Positions 47,201-61,150 of a stretch of 64,000 bases of DNA are shown in pieces (position 1 is the first letter of the stretch; each line of letters begins with the position of its first letter). The DNA is from Plasmodium brasilianum (Eukaryota > Apicomplexa > Aconoidasida > Haemosporida > Plasmodiidae): NCBI RefSeq assembly GCF_023973825.1, contig NC_090125.1, positions 3,073,412 through 3,137,411 on the forward strand. Direction: 5' to 3'. Position numbers and translations under genes: made by a program. Below the pieces are notes generated by a model that searched no databases, had not been told where the DNA came from, and saw nothing but the letters and a program-made list of their open reading frames with translations.

Positions 47201-50200
47201 CATAGAGGGGGGAGATAATATAAAAATAGTGTCCAATGAAAAAATATATAATATACTTAGCTCACATGATATTAAAAAAACATATGCGGAAGTAACCAAT
47301 AAAAGGGAAAAATTACGTGAAAAAATGCTAGACGAAAAGGATTACAATGTACCTATGACATTAAGCAGAAATATTACAGTTAGCCACTTGGATGTTAATA
47401 AAAAAGGGGGAGATGTAAAAACTGTTATGTATAAAAATGATGAACTGAAGAAGTACTTAAAACAAAGTTTTGTGCATGTAAACTTTCTATATTTTTTTAT
47501 AAATGAGGAAGTATGTTTTAGAAAATGGGACATCCTTAATATTATTTCCAATTTTATACAAGAAAAATATAGGAATATAAAGACATGTGCATATTTTTTT
47601 GATATTCCGGAATCAAAAATTTATGACACTTTCAACTTGAGAAGTTTTATTCAAACGAAAAAAAATTTAGAAAAGTGGAAAAACAATTTTTACATTAACG
47701 ATGAGATGGAAGAAATAGAGCAAGGTGTGAAAAAAGGAGGAGAGAAGGGTGAAGAATATAGAGAGAACGAGAACAGAAATAGACAAATGGAATTGTGTGA
47801 AAACCCCACAATAGAAGGTGGCATACACCATGAACAGAAAGTAACAGAAAATGCAGATATAAAAAATGACATGACGACTGGTAAAGGTAAAAAAAAAAAA
47901 AAAAGTGGAAAGAAGAAAGATAGGGAAAAAGAGGAGAAAGCAAAAAGAGAAAAAGGGAAAAACATAAAAGAGAAGGACGAAGTAGAAAAGGAGAAAGGAA
48001 TGAAGGACGAAAGAGAAAAGGGTGAAACAGAAAAAGACGAAGGGCAGAAGGGCGAAACAGAAAAAGACGAAGGGCAGAAGGACGAAATAGAAAAGGATGA
48101 AACAGAAAAAGACGAAGGGCAGAAGGACAAAAGAGAAAAGGGCGAAACAGAAAAAGACGAAGGGCAGAAGGACGAAATAGAAAAGGATGAAATGGAAAAA
48201 AGAAAAAAAGAGAAAGACAAAAAAGACAAAGATAATGTAAATAAAAGTGATTATGAGAAAGAAGGAGAAAAGCACAAAAGTAGGGAGAAAAGTAAGAAGG
48301 AGAAAGGGAACGAGAAAAATATCGAACATGAAAAAGATAAGGAGATGAAGAAAGAAAGAGGAAAAGAAGAAATAAAGGAAAGTGAAAAGGGTTGCAAAGA
48401 CGAAAGGGTAAAGAAAGAGGAAGAGGGAAAAAAGAAGAAAAGAACAGAAAAGAAGGGGAAGGAAAAGGAAGAAAATAAGGAGAAAGAGAAGGCAGAGAAA
48501 GCAGAAAAGGCAGAAAAGGAGAAAAGGGAAAAGAGAAGGAACGAGGTCGAGAAAAAGGATAACAAAGGAAAAATAGAAAGGGATGAAAAAATAAATAAAG
48601 AAAAGGAAACAATAAACCATAAACAAAATGAAACGAAAGTACAAATGGAGGAAGGAAAAAAAAATAAAAGGCAAAAAGGAGCTAGAGAAAAGGAGGAAAA
48701 AAGGAAGAAAGATAACACTGATGAAGTAAAAGACAATGAAAAGAAGAAAACGGATGAAGTATTTCAAGATACAAAAGAAGTGAAAAATAAAAAAGAAAAA
48801 TATGAAAATAAGAATTCAGAAAGAAAAGAAAGCTATAAAAAAAAAAGTATAACGAATGAATATACAACAAAAATTCAAAAATATAATATTAATGAAAAGG
48901 AGGTAGAAGAAGAAGTATACTTTGAAGAATTAGAAAAAAAGAAATATGAAATAAAGGATGAATACGATTACATGTTTTATAATGTTTGTAATTCGTATAA
49001 TAAAAATGAATTAATTGGCAATGTACAAAAAAATAATGATCAGAATATAATTGAATTTTTACAAATTGACACATCGTATGATAAAAAGGATGAAATCAGG
49101 TATAAAAATTTAACTCATGTAATGCTAGAGAAAAATAACTACATAGAATTGTATATAAAAATTAATACATGTAAAATAATAAACTTAAGAAAATATATAT
49201 GCTTAATAGATATGCTTGGTAATTATCATTTTTTAAATGTACATATTGTAATTGACAAGCCTAAAATATATTCTAATCCCTACTTCATATTTACAAACAG
49301 CGTGTCTATAAGTAATAATAAAACTAATTGTTTTATACTAATCAAAAAATTGTACAACTTTGATAAAGTTTTAATTGGAAGAACTTTGCCTATGTTTAAA
49401 AATATTATACAATCAGAACTGACAGAACACTGCGAAAAATATCTGTTAGATTACTTAATAAATTTTGAGGGTATAAATTCCTCTAAACGTAAGGCAACTA
49501 AATTTATAGCAGATAAATTTAAAGTGGATAAATTTAAGGTGAAAAAAATTAACATAACAAAATTTAAGGTGGATAAATTAAAGGCAGAAAACTCGGCTAC
49601 TATAAATGTCTTGAATTATAGTGAAAAGGGGAAAAGTACAACAAAGTACATGGATGTGCTAAAAAAGGATGCCCCATTAAATATTGATATATATAAACAT
49701 TTGTATAAACATATTCAGGTTTTGAACTTATATAATTCCTCCTATTTTGACTGTTTTGTTGAACTTTCTTTTGAAAATATGTCTTATAATAGTTGTAATA
49801 ATCTTACGACTAATGATAGGAGCAGTAGTGATCAAAACTTTCTAATACATAATGATTTTTATGTATATCCTAGCAAATTTTTTGTCTTATCAAAGAAATG
49901 TAAGAAAATTATAATTTTATTTTTACCTAGGAATACTAATTCTTTTTTTGAAAAATTATTATTGTCTATATATTCCATAAAAAATGAAATTAACGATGGA
50001 AATAGTAAAAAAGACTCCATTTGTAAAAATAACAAGAAAACAGATATAATTAGTACTACAATTAACGAAAACAGTTCAATACTTCCATATGATAATTTGT
50101 TCTATAACAACATAGATATATCAAATAAAAAAATTGGTAATAATATATATGACATATTTTCTTTATGTTTAAAGGGAGAAGGAATAAAATGCTCCCTAAA

Positions 50201-53200
50201 AATTGATCAGAATTACTTAAATTTTCATAAAGTTCTTTTATATTCTATTCAGAGAAAAACAGTGGAAATTAAAAACAATAATTACTGTGATATTATATGG
50301 TTTATTGATTCTAACGATTTGAAGGATAATTTGTTGTTGCATATAAATCCAGTGAGAGGAAGCTTATTAAAAAATGAAAAAAAAATAATCACAATTACTG
50401 TGAATACAAATAATGTTAATATAATTAAAAAAAATATCAAAATTAATTATGTTGAAAATAAATTACCTAAAAATGATAATGAGAAGAAAATTATTTATTT
50501 CACTCCTATAACTGTTGAAGCGGAAATTTGTAAATCGTTCATTCAGGTAGACGTTGATATGTTAGATGAAAATGAAGACGAAAAATTCGTTTCCTTAGTA
50601 GACTATGATAAAATTAGTGGTGAAAAGGAAAAACTGAAAAATGACAATATTTCTAAAAGTATTATTTCACTAAAAAGTAGTAAACTTACACATTCAAATA
50701 ATACCTTAAGTGATGTTATAGAAAAAGATATTAACTTCAAACATGTGCAAGTAAATAAAACGAAAAGTTGTTTATTTAAAATAAAAAACACAGGAAAGGT
50801 TAAAATATCCTTTTTTGTAGAATTAAATGATGAGTCTTTTTTAAATTTTATAAGTATTGATAAAGTTAGCGATACCATAAATTCAAATGAAATGAAAAAT
50901 ATTAAACTAAAATTACGGTCATGTAAAAAAACAAGGTTTCAAAATATACCACTCTTTATACATATCTATGATGTAGATAACAACTACATTCAATCTTACA
51001 AGTATTTACTTTCTATTTACTTTGATTATAATTACCTTAAAATTGTGCCGCCTATTCTTAATTACGATTCTGTTGAGGTGAAAAAAGAAGAAACCAGATT
51101 TTTTAAAATAATTAATGATGGATATTTTGATTTTAAGTATACCATTAAATTATTAAAAGGTAAAATAAAAAATAAAGATACTCATAAAATAATTAAATAC
51201 AGTAATATTATGGAAAATAAAGAGGGAAACAAAGAAAATGAAATGGTAAATCCTTTTGTTATTTCGCCTATGAAAGGCTTAATAAAATCAAAGGCAGAAC
51301 AAACAATCACTGTTCTCTTTAATTCTTCTGAAGAAAATTATTACAAATATATATATATTATAGAGATAGATAATCTTATGTCAGATATCAGCATAAATAG
51401 TAAGAAAAAAAATGTAAGAGGAAAAAAAGAAATGATTGATAATAAGTACAACGAAGTAGTTAAAATATTTGCGTATTCTGTTAAACCACGAATTTGTTGT
51501 GATGTAAAAAATATATTTGAAGAAGTATTCATATTAAAAAAAACAGATATGTATTGCAACTTTTTAAATTATTTTTTAAGTAAAAACAGTTACTACAATG
51601 TAGATGATAATACGTTATATTATAAATATGCTTATGTTAATGAATACATTAATGAAAGAATAAAAATTTCAAATACGTCCGATGTAAACGCAAATGTGAA
51701 GGTAGAAATAAGAGAAATAGACTTTTTAAATTATGATAATAAGAAAGGAAAGAAAAGTAAAAGGGATAAAGAAATGGAAAAAGAAAATCAAAAAAGAAGA
51801 GCCATTTCTTCTACTCAGGATAAATCAACTTTTAAATTTCATATGAGAACTGAAAATTACAATGAAGTTAAATCCAAATGGAATTTTAAAGAAGACAGTA
51901 TGGGCACTAATAATAGTTGTAGCAGTAATACTGTTACCATGATTGTAAAACGCTACCAACACAATTATGTAGACATATGTTTTTATTCTCATCAAATAGT
52001 AAGTAAAAAATTTCTCTTAAACGTCTATCTTGTAAAACCACAGAATACTTTATGCTTCTCTTTCTACATAAGTGTAGAATTTTTTTTACCCTCTATTAAT
52101 TTGATTATACCACACTGTTTATTAACACAACATCGAGAAGATAAAATTTTTGATCTAGGGAATATCCATTTAAACAGTATAATATCATTTAAAATAAAAT
52201 TTAAAAACTGTTTTAAGTACCCAGTTTTTGTTAATGTTTTCTTTGAAAAGCTCAATGCTATTTTCGAACTCAACGATAGTTATGATGAACAAGCAAATAA
52301 ACAACTAAATAATAGGGAGTTAAAAATATGCAAAGATTCAAATGGAGAAATAGGTAGACATGTGGAGGTAAAGGATAAAAACAAGAAGAAAAACAGTGTC
52401 TATATTACTACTCCTAACGACAGAGACGAGAATCCTAAAATAAGTACAAAACTCAATTATGTGTATGGTGAAAATTTAAGGAGTAATAAAAATATGATTA
52501 GTCAAAATGAAGAAAATGAAAGCAATAGAATTAACACGATTCTACATGAGCAAACTAGAGAGAATTATGTGGAAAAGCATGATAGTATTAACATCAATCG
52601 TACTGCTAATTATGGAACCTGCGTACTAGAAAAAAAAGACATTTACCTTGTTTCAAATAATAATTCTGTTTTTAATAATGGCACAGACAAAATTCTGTTA
52701 AGAAAAAGTAATAGTATTACTTATTTTGATTACAAAAATATTAAAGATGTAATATATAGGTCTAAGGGGGGGAAAAAAAAGCATATGTTTAATTTGGGCT
52801 ATTTATATTATATTGGAAATAGAAACTACATTTTAAAAGAAGGTGATGTGGCAAATTTTAAAGTAAAAATAGACAAAAAAAAATTACAGAATGAAATAAG
52901 GAGTAGGTACACTCTAAATGACAGTTCTATGGAAAAAATTACTGAAGAGATGAGCAAAGGAAATATTGCTGATGAATTAGACGAATCATATTTTGAAGAA
53001 ATAAACAACATCAAAGGGGAGAAGAAAAAAAACAAAAATATTAAAAAAAAAGACAGGAGCAACAAAAAGAATGAGGGTAATTTTCATGAATATTTAAAAA
53101 AAAATTCCGGATCTGCTCTTCTTCAGTATAGTGGTGCAAAAGATGTGTTAGGGTGTATATGTGTGAAAATTTTGAATAATAATTACGAATTTTATAATTT

Positions 53201-56200
53201 AAAATTTTTAGGAAATATAATAGAATCAAAGAATTATTGGAACTTTGAAATTTTGAAAAACGATATAAAAATTGCATATAGAAATAAGGACGCAAGTATT
53301 TTTAAAAATCACATAAATTTTGATTTAGTACCAATAAATTATAATCATTTATTTAAGGTTTACTATACGAATGAAAACAACTATCCTTTATATTTTAATA
53401 TAGAATTAGATAAAAAAATAAAAAATATCATTGATATTAAGCCTTTAAATGGTTCAATTTCGCCTAATAGTTCTTCTTTGTTCTATCTTCAAATTGATGT
53501 AAAGGAACCTATCAATTTAATGAAAAAACAAATACCTTGTAAATTTTCTTTATATCCTTTTAATAAAAAAATTACAAAAATAAAAAGTGAGGATGGTGTG
53601 TTTGACGATTCTATATATGTAAGTTTATCATCGGAAGAAATAAAAGTTGCTTATACCAAAAAAAAAATTATTTTTAAAAATATCCCTTTCTTTAACTATT
53701 CCCAAAACGATGTATTGTTAGAAAATCTGTCAAATGTAAAATTATTTGCTGAATTGTGTATTGTACCTGTAGGTGACTCAGATGATATAACATCTGTTTA
53801 TTCATTTTATCCTTTTAAGGAAAAAAATATAATTTCATTGTTGAAAAAGTTCGATGAGAATTCCTTATTAAAAGAAACTACAATGAGTGAACAAAATCAC
53901 ATTGATTGTTTGCCGCCTGTTAATAAAAAAGTGGAAAAGGTAAAAAATGAATTAGATGTAAATGATATAGTGAAGCAAAATAATAAAAATAATGAATTAA
54001 CAGATAATCCTCATAATAAAGGCGAGGAGGAAAAATTGAACGAAGGTAAATCAATTGACGAATTCTACTTGACTAAGTACGATTTGAACCTGTCTGGCTG
54101 CAGTGAAAATTACGATAGAGATAATGATCATAATAACAAACTAGACAGTGGTTATAACGAGACAAGAAAAATGAACGAGATCATCCATAGAGGAAAAAAT
54201 GATCAGTGCAAAGCTATTAAAAAATATTTTACTATTAATGGAAGGTGCAAGAAACATATAAATGTATATTGCTTTCACCATTTGTATAAGAAAAGATTTG
54301 ACGCTGTACTACATATAAAAATAAAATTTTATGATGAAATAATTATACCAATTAAAATGATATTTGAAAATTTTGAACAGAATGATACATTCATACTTAC
54401 AGATTTCAAATATAATGGACTACTAGTTGACAAAATGGACGAGAAGAAAAATATTCAGAAAAAGAAAAACATTCTAGTGGTAAGTAGGAGTTCGTTGAAT
54501 AAAATAAATCATAAAATACATATATTGAACATTTCTGATAAGAGTGTTGAGTATTTTTTTGAGAAGGCTGATGAAATAAATATAGGGAGTAACGAAAACA
54601 GAAAAATTTTGTTAAACTGCAATAATTATGTCTTTGAAAACAATAGCAGTAATAATAGCAATAATACCCTTGAATGTGTTAATCCCAAGGGATGTATCCA
54701 AGAGAATAGTGTTTCTATAATTAAATTCTTATTTAACACTTTTAATTCTATTAATTTTAGTGGTAATTATAATTTGTATGTTAATAATAAAAAACAGGAA
54801 CATATCGAATTTGACATGATAGTGATTGAACCGCTAATCTTTTTTAATACTTCCTCTATACATATAAACAATTTAGTAGTTGGAAAAAGTTATTGTTTCG
54901 TTTTTTATCTAATTAATTTTGATTTAATGGATGTACATTTTGAATTTGATAAGAATTCCTATAATTCTTTTAATAACAAAAAGGAAATAATCAAAATAGT
55001 TCCATTTAAAGGAACTGTAAAATCGTGCTATAGAAAGAACAAATATATGTGTAGACACCTAAATAAATCAAATAAGGAGAATCAGAATGAGATCAAGAAT
55101 GAGAATAAAAAAAATACAAAAGGTAATAACAAAAATGTAGTAAATTTAACGGGTATATCTTCTCCTGTAGATTCAGATTGCACATCAGACATATCATGCG
55201 AAAACAATTTTAGCGAATATAATATTTCACCTTATGATGTCAGGAATAATATAATAGCAAAAAAGGACAAAGAAAAAAAAAGGAAAATAAATGTCAGTTA
55301 TTATTATAATTCAAATAACGACAGAAGTAATAATAATAATAATACTAATGATGTTGTTAGGGAAATTATTTCTTCTGTCTTATCTTCTCCATCTTATTCC
55401 TCTGCCTCCTCTGTTTGTTCCATGAATTCTTCTTCGAAAACTGGGGAATCTTCTTCCAGTTTCAGTTCTAATAAGAAAAAAATTGAAACAAAGAATCAAA
55501 AAGAAAGTAGCATATTGTGTAATACACGTAACAAAAGAGAAAAAGCAGATAAGAATATTCTAGAAAAATGGGAATACTTAGATACTTCATGTGAGTCTGA
55601 TAGCGAGTCATCTGAGCCTAAATTAGGGGATAATGATGAAAATGATGAGAATAATTTTAGGAATAAGTTCTTTCTTCTTAATTATTATTTTAAAAATATT
55701 TGGAAAACAAGTAATTATGATTTTGAAAAGGAAATTAAAAAAATTTTAGGAAAGGGAAAGAGCAAAAAAATTAAACTATATTTCAAACCTTATCTTGAGC
55801 AGTTTTATAATTTTAGTTTATTCTGTAAAATAAGCGAAAAAGAAGAACCTTTAAAAATGAATTTTAAAGCGCAAGTTCGTAAAATTAATATAAACTGTTA
55901 CATAGAATCTTTTGACAATGAAAAAATAAGACTTGATTTAGAGAACTCTACAAATAATATTAAAAAAAAGAACAACGACATGATAAATATTTATAGTGTA
56001 GTAGATTTTAAAGAAACATTAATTGGAAAAAAAAAAACTTCCAATATTGTAATAGAAAATTTATGTGATTATGATCTATTATATAAATATTTTTTACAAA
56101 AAAAAGATGAGGAAATATCTATACAATGTAGTGGTAGTTCTATTTCAAAAAACGCCCCTTTTCATATATCTATTGTGTATGCACCTATAAATAATCAAAA

Positions 56201-59200
56201 ATATGAAAATTATTTAACACTCAATATAGCCGATTATTATTTAATTAATTTTAAAATTACCTCAGTTGCGACCAACTTTTTAATTCATTTTTCCTTTTAT
56301 AATTATGATTTTGGTAATGTTATATTATTCCCAATTTTAGACAAAAAACTTAAAATAAGAGAAATGGAAACAGAGCAGCTTTATGAAGAAAGTTTTTCTT
56401 CTGCTGATAGCTCTCTCTCGTCCTTGATATCTACTTATAAAATTAATGAGAAAAGAAGGAAAATGCAAAGTTATACGGAGAAGGTCAAGAGTGATGACAC
56501 TGCACAGGGAGTTAAGGGAAAAAACGCGGAGGGTAAACTTAAAAGAGGAGATAAAAAGAGCAAAAGAAAGGAAAAGAAAATGAAGGAGAAAGGTAGGAAG
56601 AAGGATAACAACGATGAGGAAGAGGGTGCAGATAAAGAAAAAGAAAAGTGTATAGAGAGAGACAAAGAAAAGGGGACAGCCAGAGAGAAGGAAAATGGTG
56701 TAGACAAAGAAAACGAAAAGGGAGTAGACAGAGAGAAGGCAAAGAGTATAGATAATGAGAAGGAAAAGGATGGAGATAAAGAGAAAGAAATGAATATTGA
56801 TAATGAGAAGAGGAAGGAAAAAGCGAAGAACAGGGGAAAAGATAAATCTTCCCATAACGGTAAAAAGAAAGGAAGTGAAAGACAGGAAGATGCAGAGAAA
56901 GTTCCAAGTAAAATGGAAAATGATAAGGAACAGGAAAAGGATAAAAACGTAATTGATGATAATGAAATAAAAGGGAATAAAAAACGAGCTAAAGATAAAT
57001 TGGTTAAAAATACGAAGGAAAAAATTAAAAACGTAAATTTTAAAAAGGAAAAAGAAACAGAAAAGGAAAAGGATGACAATGATATAGATATGCTATCAGA
57101 AGAAGAAAATTTGAATTATGTTGAAACGAAGCTTGACATTTGTAATAATAATGATGAAGACTGCTATATTGAGTATGAACTTAATGAACGTTGTTTAAAA
57201 ATTACAAACCCAAGTAAAAGGATATATTTAAAAAAGAAAAGTAGAATAAGCCTTTTTATTTTATTCCTTCCAGATGAAGAAAAGAATTATGGCTACAAGA
57301 TACCATTTATAATTAATAATGATATGACAAAAATTGTTTACATCAATATTACAGGATCTGCTAGTAATTTCAAGTTGCCATGTTCGTGTAATAATTCGAA
57401 TGAAATTAATTTTAAAGATGTTCATGTAGATAAGGAAAGTATTAACAAATTTACTTTTCATAACAAAAATTCGGAAGATATATCTTTTAATGTATTAAAT
57501 TACAAATATTTAGAAAAATATTATTTGTCCTTTGTGAAATTTGATAATAGTATCTTACATACTTTAAAAAAGAAAGAAAAAAAGACATTAGAAATAAAAT
57601 TTGTTCCTGAAAAATATGTAAATGTAAAAATACCTCTATATTTAAATATAAGTTACAAAGGGAAAAATATAGCCTATTATTTAACCTGCATTAAATTGAA
57701 CAGTGTATGTTATAAAGTTATTCTAAAGGAAAATTTACTAACGTTTAATAAAATAGATACACAGGAAGATGTTTCAAAGGGGGAAAATAAAAATTATATT
57801 AATGATATTAATAATATTAACGAAATTAATGAAATGAATGAAATTAATGAAGTAAAAGAAAAATTATTTAAATATTGCAATAATAAAGATTCAATAAAAA
57901 GCAAAAAAATTCAATTACATAATAGGGGAGATATGAATACCCATTTTCAAATAAATTACCCGAAAAAATATGAAAGTTTTCTATTTTTTCATCCTAAAAA
58001 AGGAATTATTTTTTCCTTCAACTTAACAAGTATATATATTTTTGTAGACACTAATTTTATTAGTAAAGATATATATATTAATGAAGCATCTATTGAATTA
58101 TTTCCTAAATTTAGCAAGATTAATAGTAAAATTTTTTTTAATATCTTTATTAGTTCATGTAATAACATATTAAAGCACAAATGTACTTTTAAGAGTAATA
58201 TAAAAACAACCACTGATATGAAAACTACAGAAGAGCAGACAAACAATTCTGAAATATACCAAATAAGGAAAGATGATAAAAAAGTGATTAAAGAATGTGG
58301 GGAAAAAAACGAAAACAGTCAATGCAAGGTAGAAGGTGAAAATATTGAATATAAGGAAAAAAACGTTAATATATTCTCCTTAAGAAATGAAACTATTATT
58401 ACCTTTGTGACAGATATTAGAAAACCAATAAGCAACCAAATCGAAATATTTAATGAAACAGAATCAAATTTTAAAATGAAATATAAATTCTTTTATAATG
58501 AGAATAACTTCTTCTCTATTGTGAAGCACGAAGATATAATCAAACCAAACGATAATGGGACATTTGAAATAGTATATAATCCTTTATATGTTCAAAAAAG
58601 GAAAAACAATACTAATAATTATCACAGTACTTTGTGTGGAAAATATTTAAAATATTGTCCCAAAATTCATCACATATCAAAGTTGGTTATTTATTATCCT
58701 AATGATATTGTAAAGAATTACATTTTATTAGGTTATTCAAAAAATGATACTTATGAAAAAAAAATTATTTATAATTTTAAATCTAAATCTTTAAACGATG
58801 CTTCCTTAAGAGTACAAAATTGGATAGATGAGAACCAAGAGTTGCTCATTACGCACTATGGGTGCGATAACGACTTGAATGCTACAAATAATGACCTCTT
58901 CTTTTTTTATGTAAGTGCAAAAAGGATATATAGTATTCATGGAATCACATGTATACGAACACGAGAATACATGTGCACTTAACTATTTTTATATATACAT
59001 ACATATATGCGTGGATATGTATGTATGTGTGCGTGTGTGTATGCGTATACAGTAAAAATATGAACTCGCGCTTATAGAAATAGATACTATATATTTTAAT
59101 TGCAAATAAGTGAGATTTGACATATATTAGTGAAAGTAGCAGAGTACTTATATACACATAGTAACAACAGTGCAGTGTAGCTAAATATATTAACTCAGAA

Positions 59201-60841
59201 AAAAATAAAAATAGCATTTTTTATTATTTATTATTAACAAAACAAGTAGTTTAGTGAAAATAATTATGCAGAATTAACTTTCTTAAAAAAAAAAAATATA
59301 CCTAATCCTATTTTTTCCTTTTATTTGAATCAGATAAATAATAAATTTAATTTAAGTAATAAGGAAGAAAAGAACTTAGCATTTAAATCACTATCATTAA
59401 GAGAAGGTACCTTTCATGTAATGTTAACTTTTTCAAATGAAAAACATGAAGATGTATATAAAATTTTATTACAATTTGAAATAACAAAATGTGAATTCTT
59501 GTCTATAAAAAATATTAAGGGAAATAAAAAAGAAATATTGAAGGAGCAAATTTGCATTTATAACCCTCTGGATGAAAATATAAAAATGGATGCACTATCT
59601 GATTATAACTACGTATTTTTTGATAAATCTGTAGTACTTGAAAAAAAGAAAAAGAAAAATATTAACATATATTTCTGTATAATTAAAAATGAAATTGATA
59701 GAAATGTCACAATTTCATTTACTAACAAAATAATGGGTACATATAACTTTAAATTTATTCTCAATATATATATGAATGATTTTGAGGAGAATTTCTATTT
59801 CAACACTGACTTAGGGTCTATTCATATAAATGATATATCATTTAAGAATATTTGTAATCAGAAAATAAATTATGATGTCGTTATAGAGGATTATGATGAA
59901 AATAATAAAAACTCAAAACATATATTCCAGTGTATTGACAAAACAATAAGTGTTAAATCTATTGATACTAATTATTTTTTAAAAAATGAAACACTTAATA
60001 ATTTAGTAGACAAAATTAATTTAACTATCAAATATAACCCACCCGATATTAGAACTAACAAGGCTATTTTAAAGCTCGTATCCAAAGAGGGAATTGTTTA
60101 TAAGGTTAAAAGATAGGAAAAAATACACACAAAAAAAAAAAAATAAAAAAAAAGGCACTATTAAAAGTAATCCTGATATATATTTTAATACTTCTTTATA
60201 TATTTATAAATGTATGTATGTATGTATGGGTGTATTGTTAATTTTTTTTAATCAGGGTTTAATAATTGGAAAAAGTGTAGCCCCAAAACCTAAAGGCCCC
60301 ATATTCTGTTCATCGCAAAAAACAACTCTCATCTCTTTCACAAATCCGTTTTTCCAGTTGAAGCAGTTTTTCTTCAAAGTAACAATACATTTGAAAAAGT
60401 TTAGAAGTTGAAATGCGTTAAAACGTTAGTTTACGGACGTACATACATATATACATATATATGTATGTACACACCTTTTTATTTAACCATTTTTCTTGCT
60501 TTTTTTAAAAAGGTGGATGAACACTTCTCCGTTCCTTTTGAAAATATAAAAGTAGAAGCGCGGCAAACACTTCAAATACCAGTGAAGTGCAAAGTAACAA
60601 GTGCCACATCAGGTGACGTGTGAATAAATATATATATACAAGAATATATGCTTGTAAGCAAATATGTGTGCTCTTAAATTTATCACTTACCCAAGGATGT
60701 ATTATTTGGTGGATATTATTTTCAACTTGACTTGCTAAATTGCCATTTTTTTTTTTTTCCATTTTTGTTCTCTTTTTAGGGAAACTTCTAATTAAATCAG
60801 AAGATGATATTGTGTGGATGTACTATTTAACAGGACAGTGA
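36436..60841 (+). CDS. Giant ASH/MSP-domain axonemal-type protein (CFAP47-like), 14 exons
   Basis: Exons: 36436..36734, 36994..37085, 37166..37195, 37377..37436, 37646..37867, 38090..38158, 38317..38475, 38746..40569, 40877..42854, 43258..58910, 59334..60104, 60256..60378, 60513..60612, 60780..60841. Product about 7,146 residues. It opens with an ASH/MSP-type sandwich (FQVIPNIVTFTTYDPFKKYE, later IAPGMIFSFKVEFYPKSY and GEITQIKIMFIPVENKTYED). Similar units recur (GIGSPILITESCIDFDVI, ITITYNSINENYYNI). The C-terminus reads KAILKLVSKEGIVYKG, SVAPKPKGPI, FTNPFFQLKQFFFKVDEHF and KSEDDIVWMYYLTGQ, which I recognise as CFAP47-like; HYDIN or CFAP65 remain alternatives. Charged inserts (about residues 3140-3425 and 5980-6190) inflate the length. 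Splice phases match at all junctions except exon 2/3, where a 12-A run leaves one base too many. The donors of exons 5 (GTCAGA) and 7 are the least certain. Confidence 0.8.
47900..48800 (+). repeat. Lys/Glu-rich coding repeat in the giant gene
   Basis: In-frame degenerate repeats coding GETEKDEGQK and DEIEKDE-type modules (clearest at 48018-48200), inside a long KEK-rich charged insert. A second charged tract of the same type lies at 56470-57090. Both give long Phe/Ser-rich artefactual ORFs on the other strand. Confidence 0.85.
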
Positions 60842-61150
60842 AAAAAAAAAAAAATAAATAAAAATAAGTAAAATAATAATGGAAAAATAATAAGTAAAAC
60901 TATGAAGTGTAAATAAGAGGTAAAATTGTGAAGTAAAAATAAGAAGTAAAATTATAAAGGAAAAATTACTAAAATTATGAAGTAAAAATAAGAAGTAAAA
61001 TTATGAAGTAAAAATATGAAGTAAAATTATGAAGTAAAAATAAGAAGAAAAATTATAAAGGAAAATTTACTAAAATTATGAAGTAAAAATAAGAAGAAAA
61101 ATTATAAAGGAAAAATTACTAAAATTATGAAGTAAAACTACGAAGTAAAA
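60842..61150. repeat. Degenerate A-rich repeats between convergent genes
   Basis: Variants of AAGTAAAATTATGAAGTAAA and AGGAAAAATTACTAAAATTA fill the 309 bases between the stop of the giant gene (60841) and the stop of the SFI1-like gene (61151). Confidence 0.7.

Noticed and set aside
47667..48767. Overlapping minus-strand Phe/Ser-rich ORFs (up to 366 codons)
   Set aside because: Antisense of the Lys/Glu repeat of the giant gene; the plus strand continues an established reading frame.
56337..57079. Minus-strand Ser/Phe/Leu-rich ORFs
   Set aside because: Antisense of the second charged insert of the giant gene.
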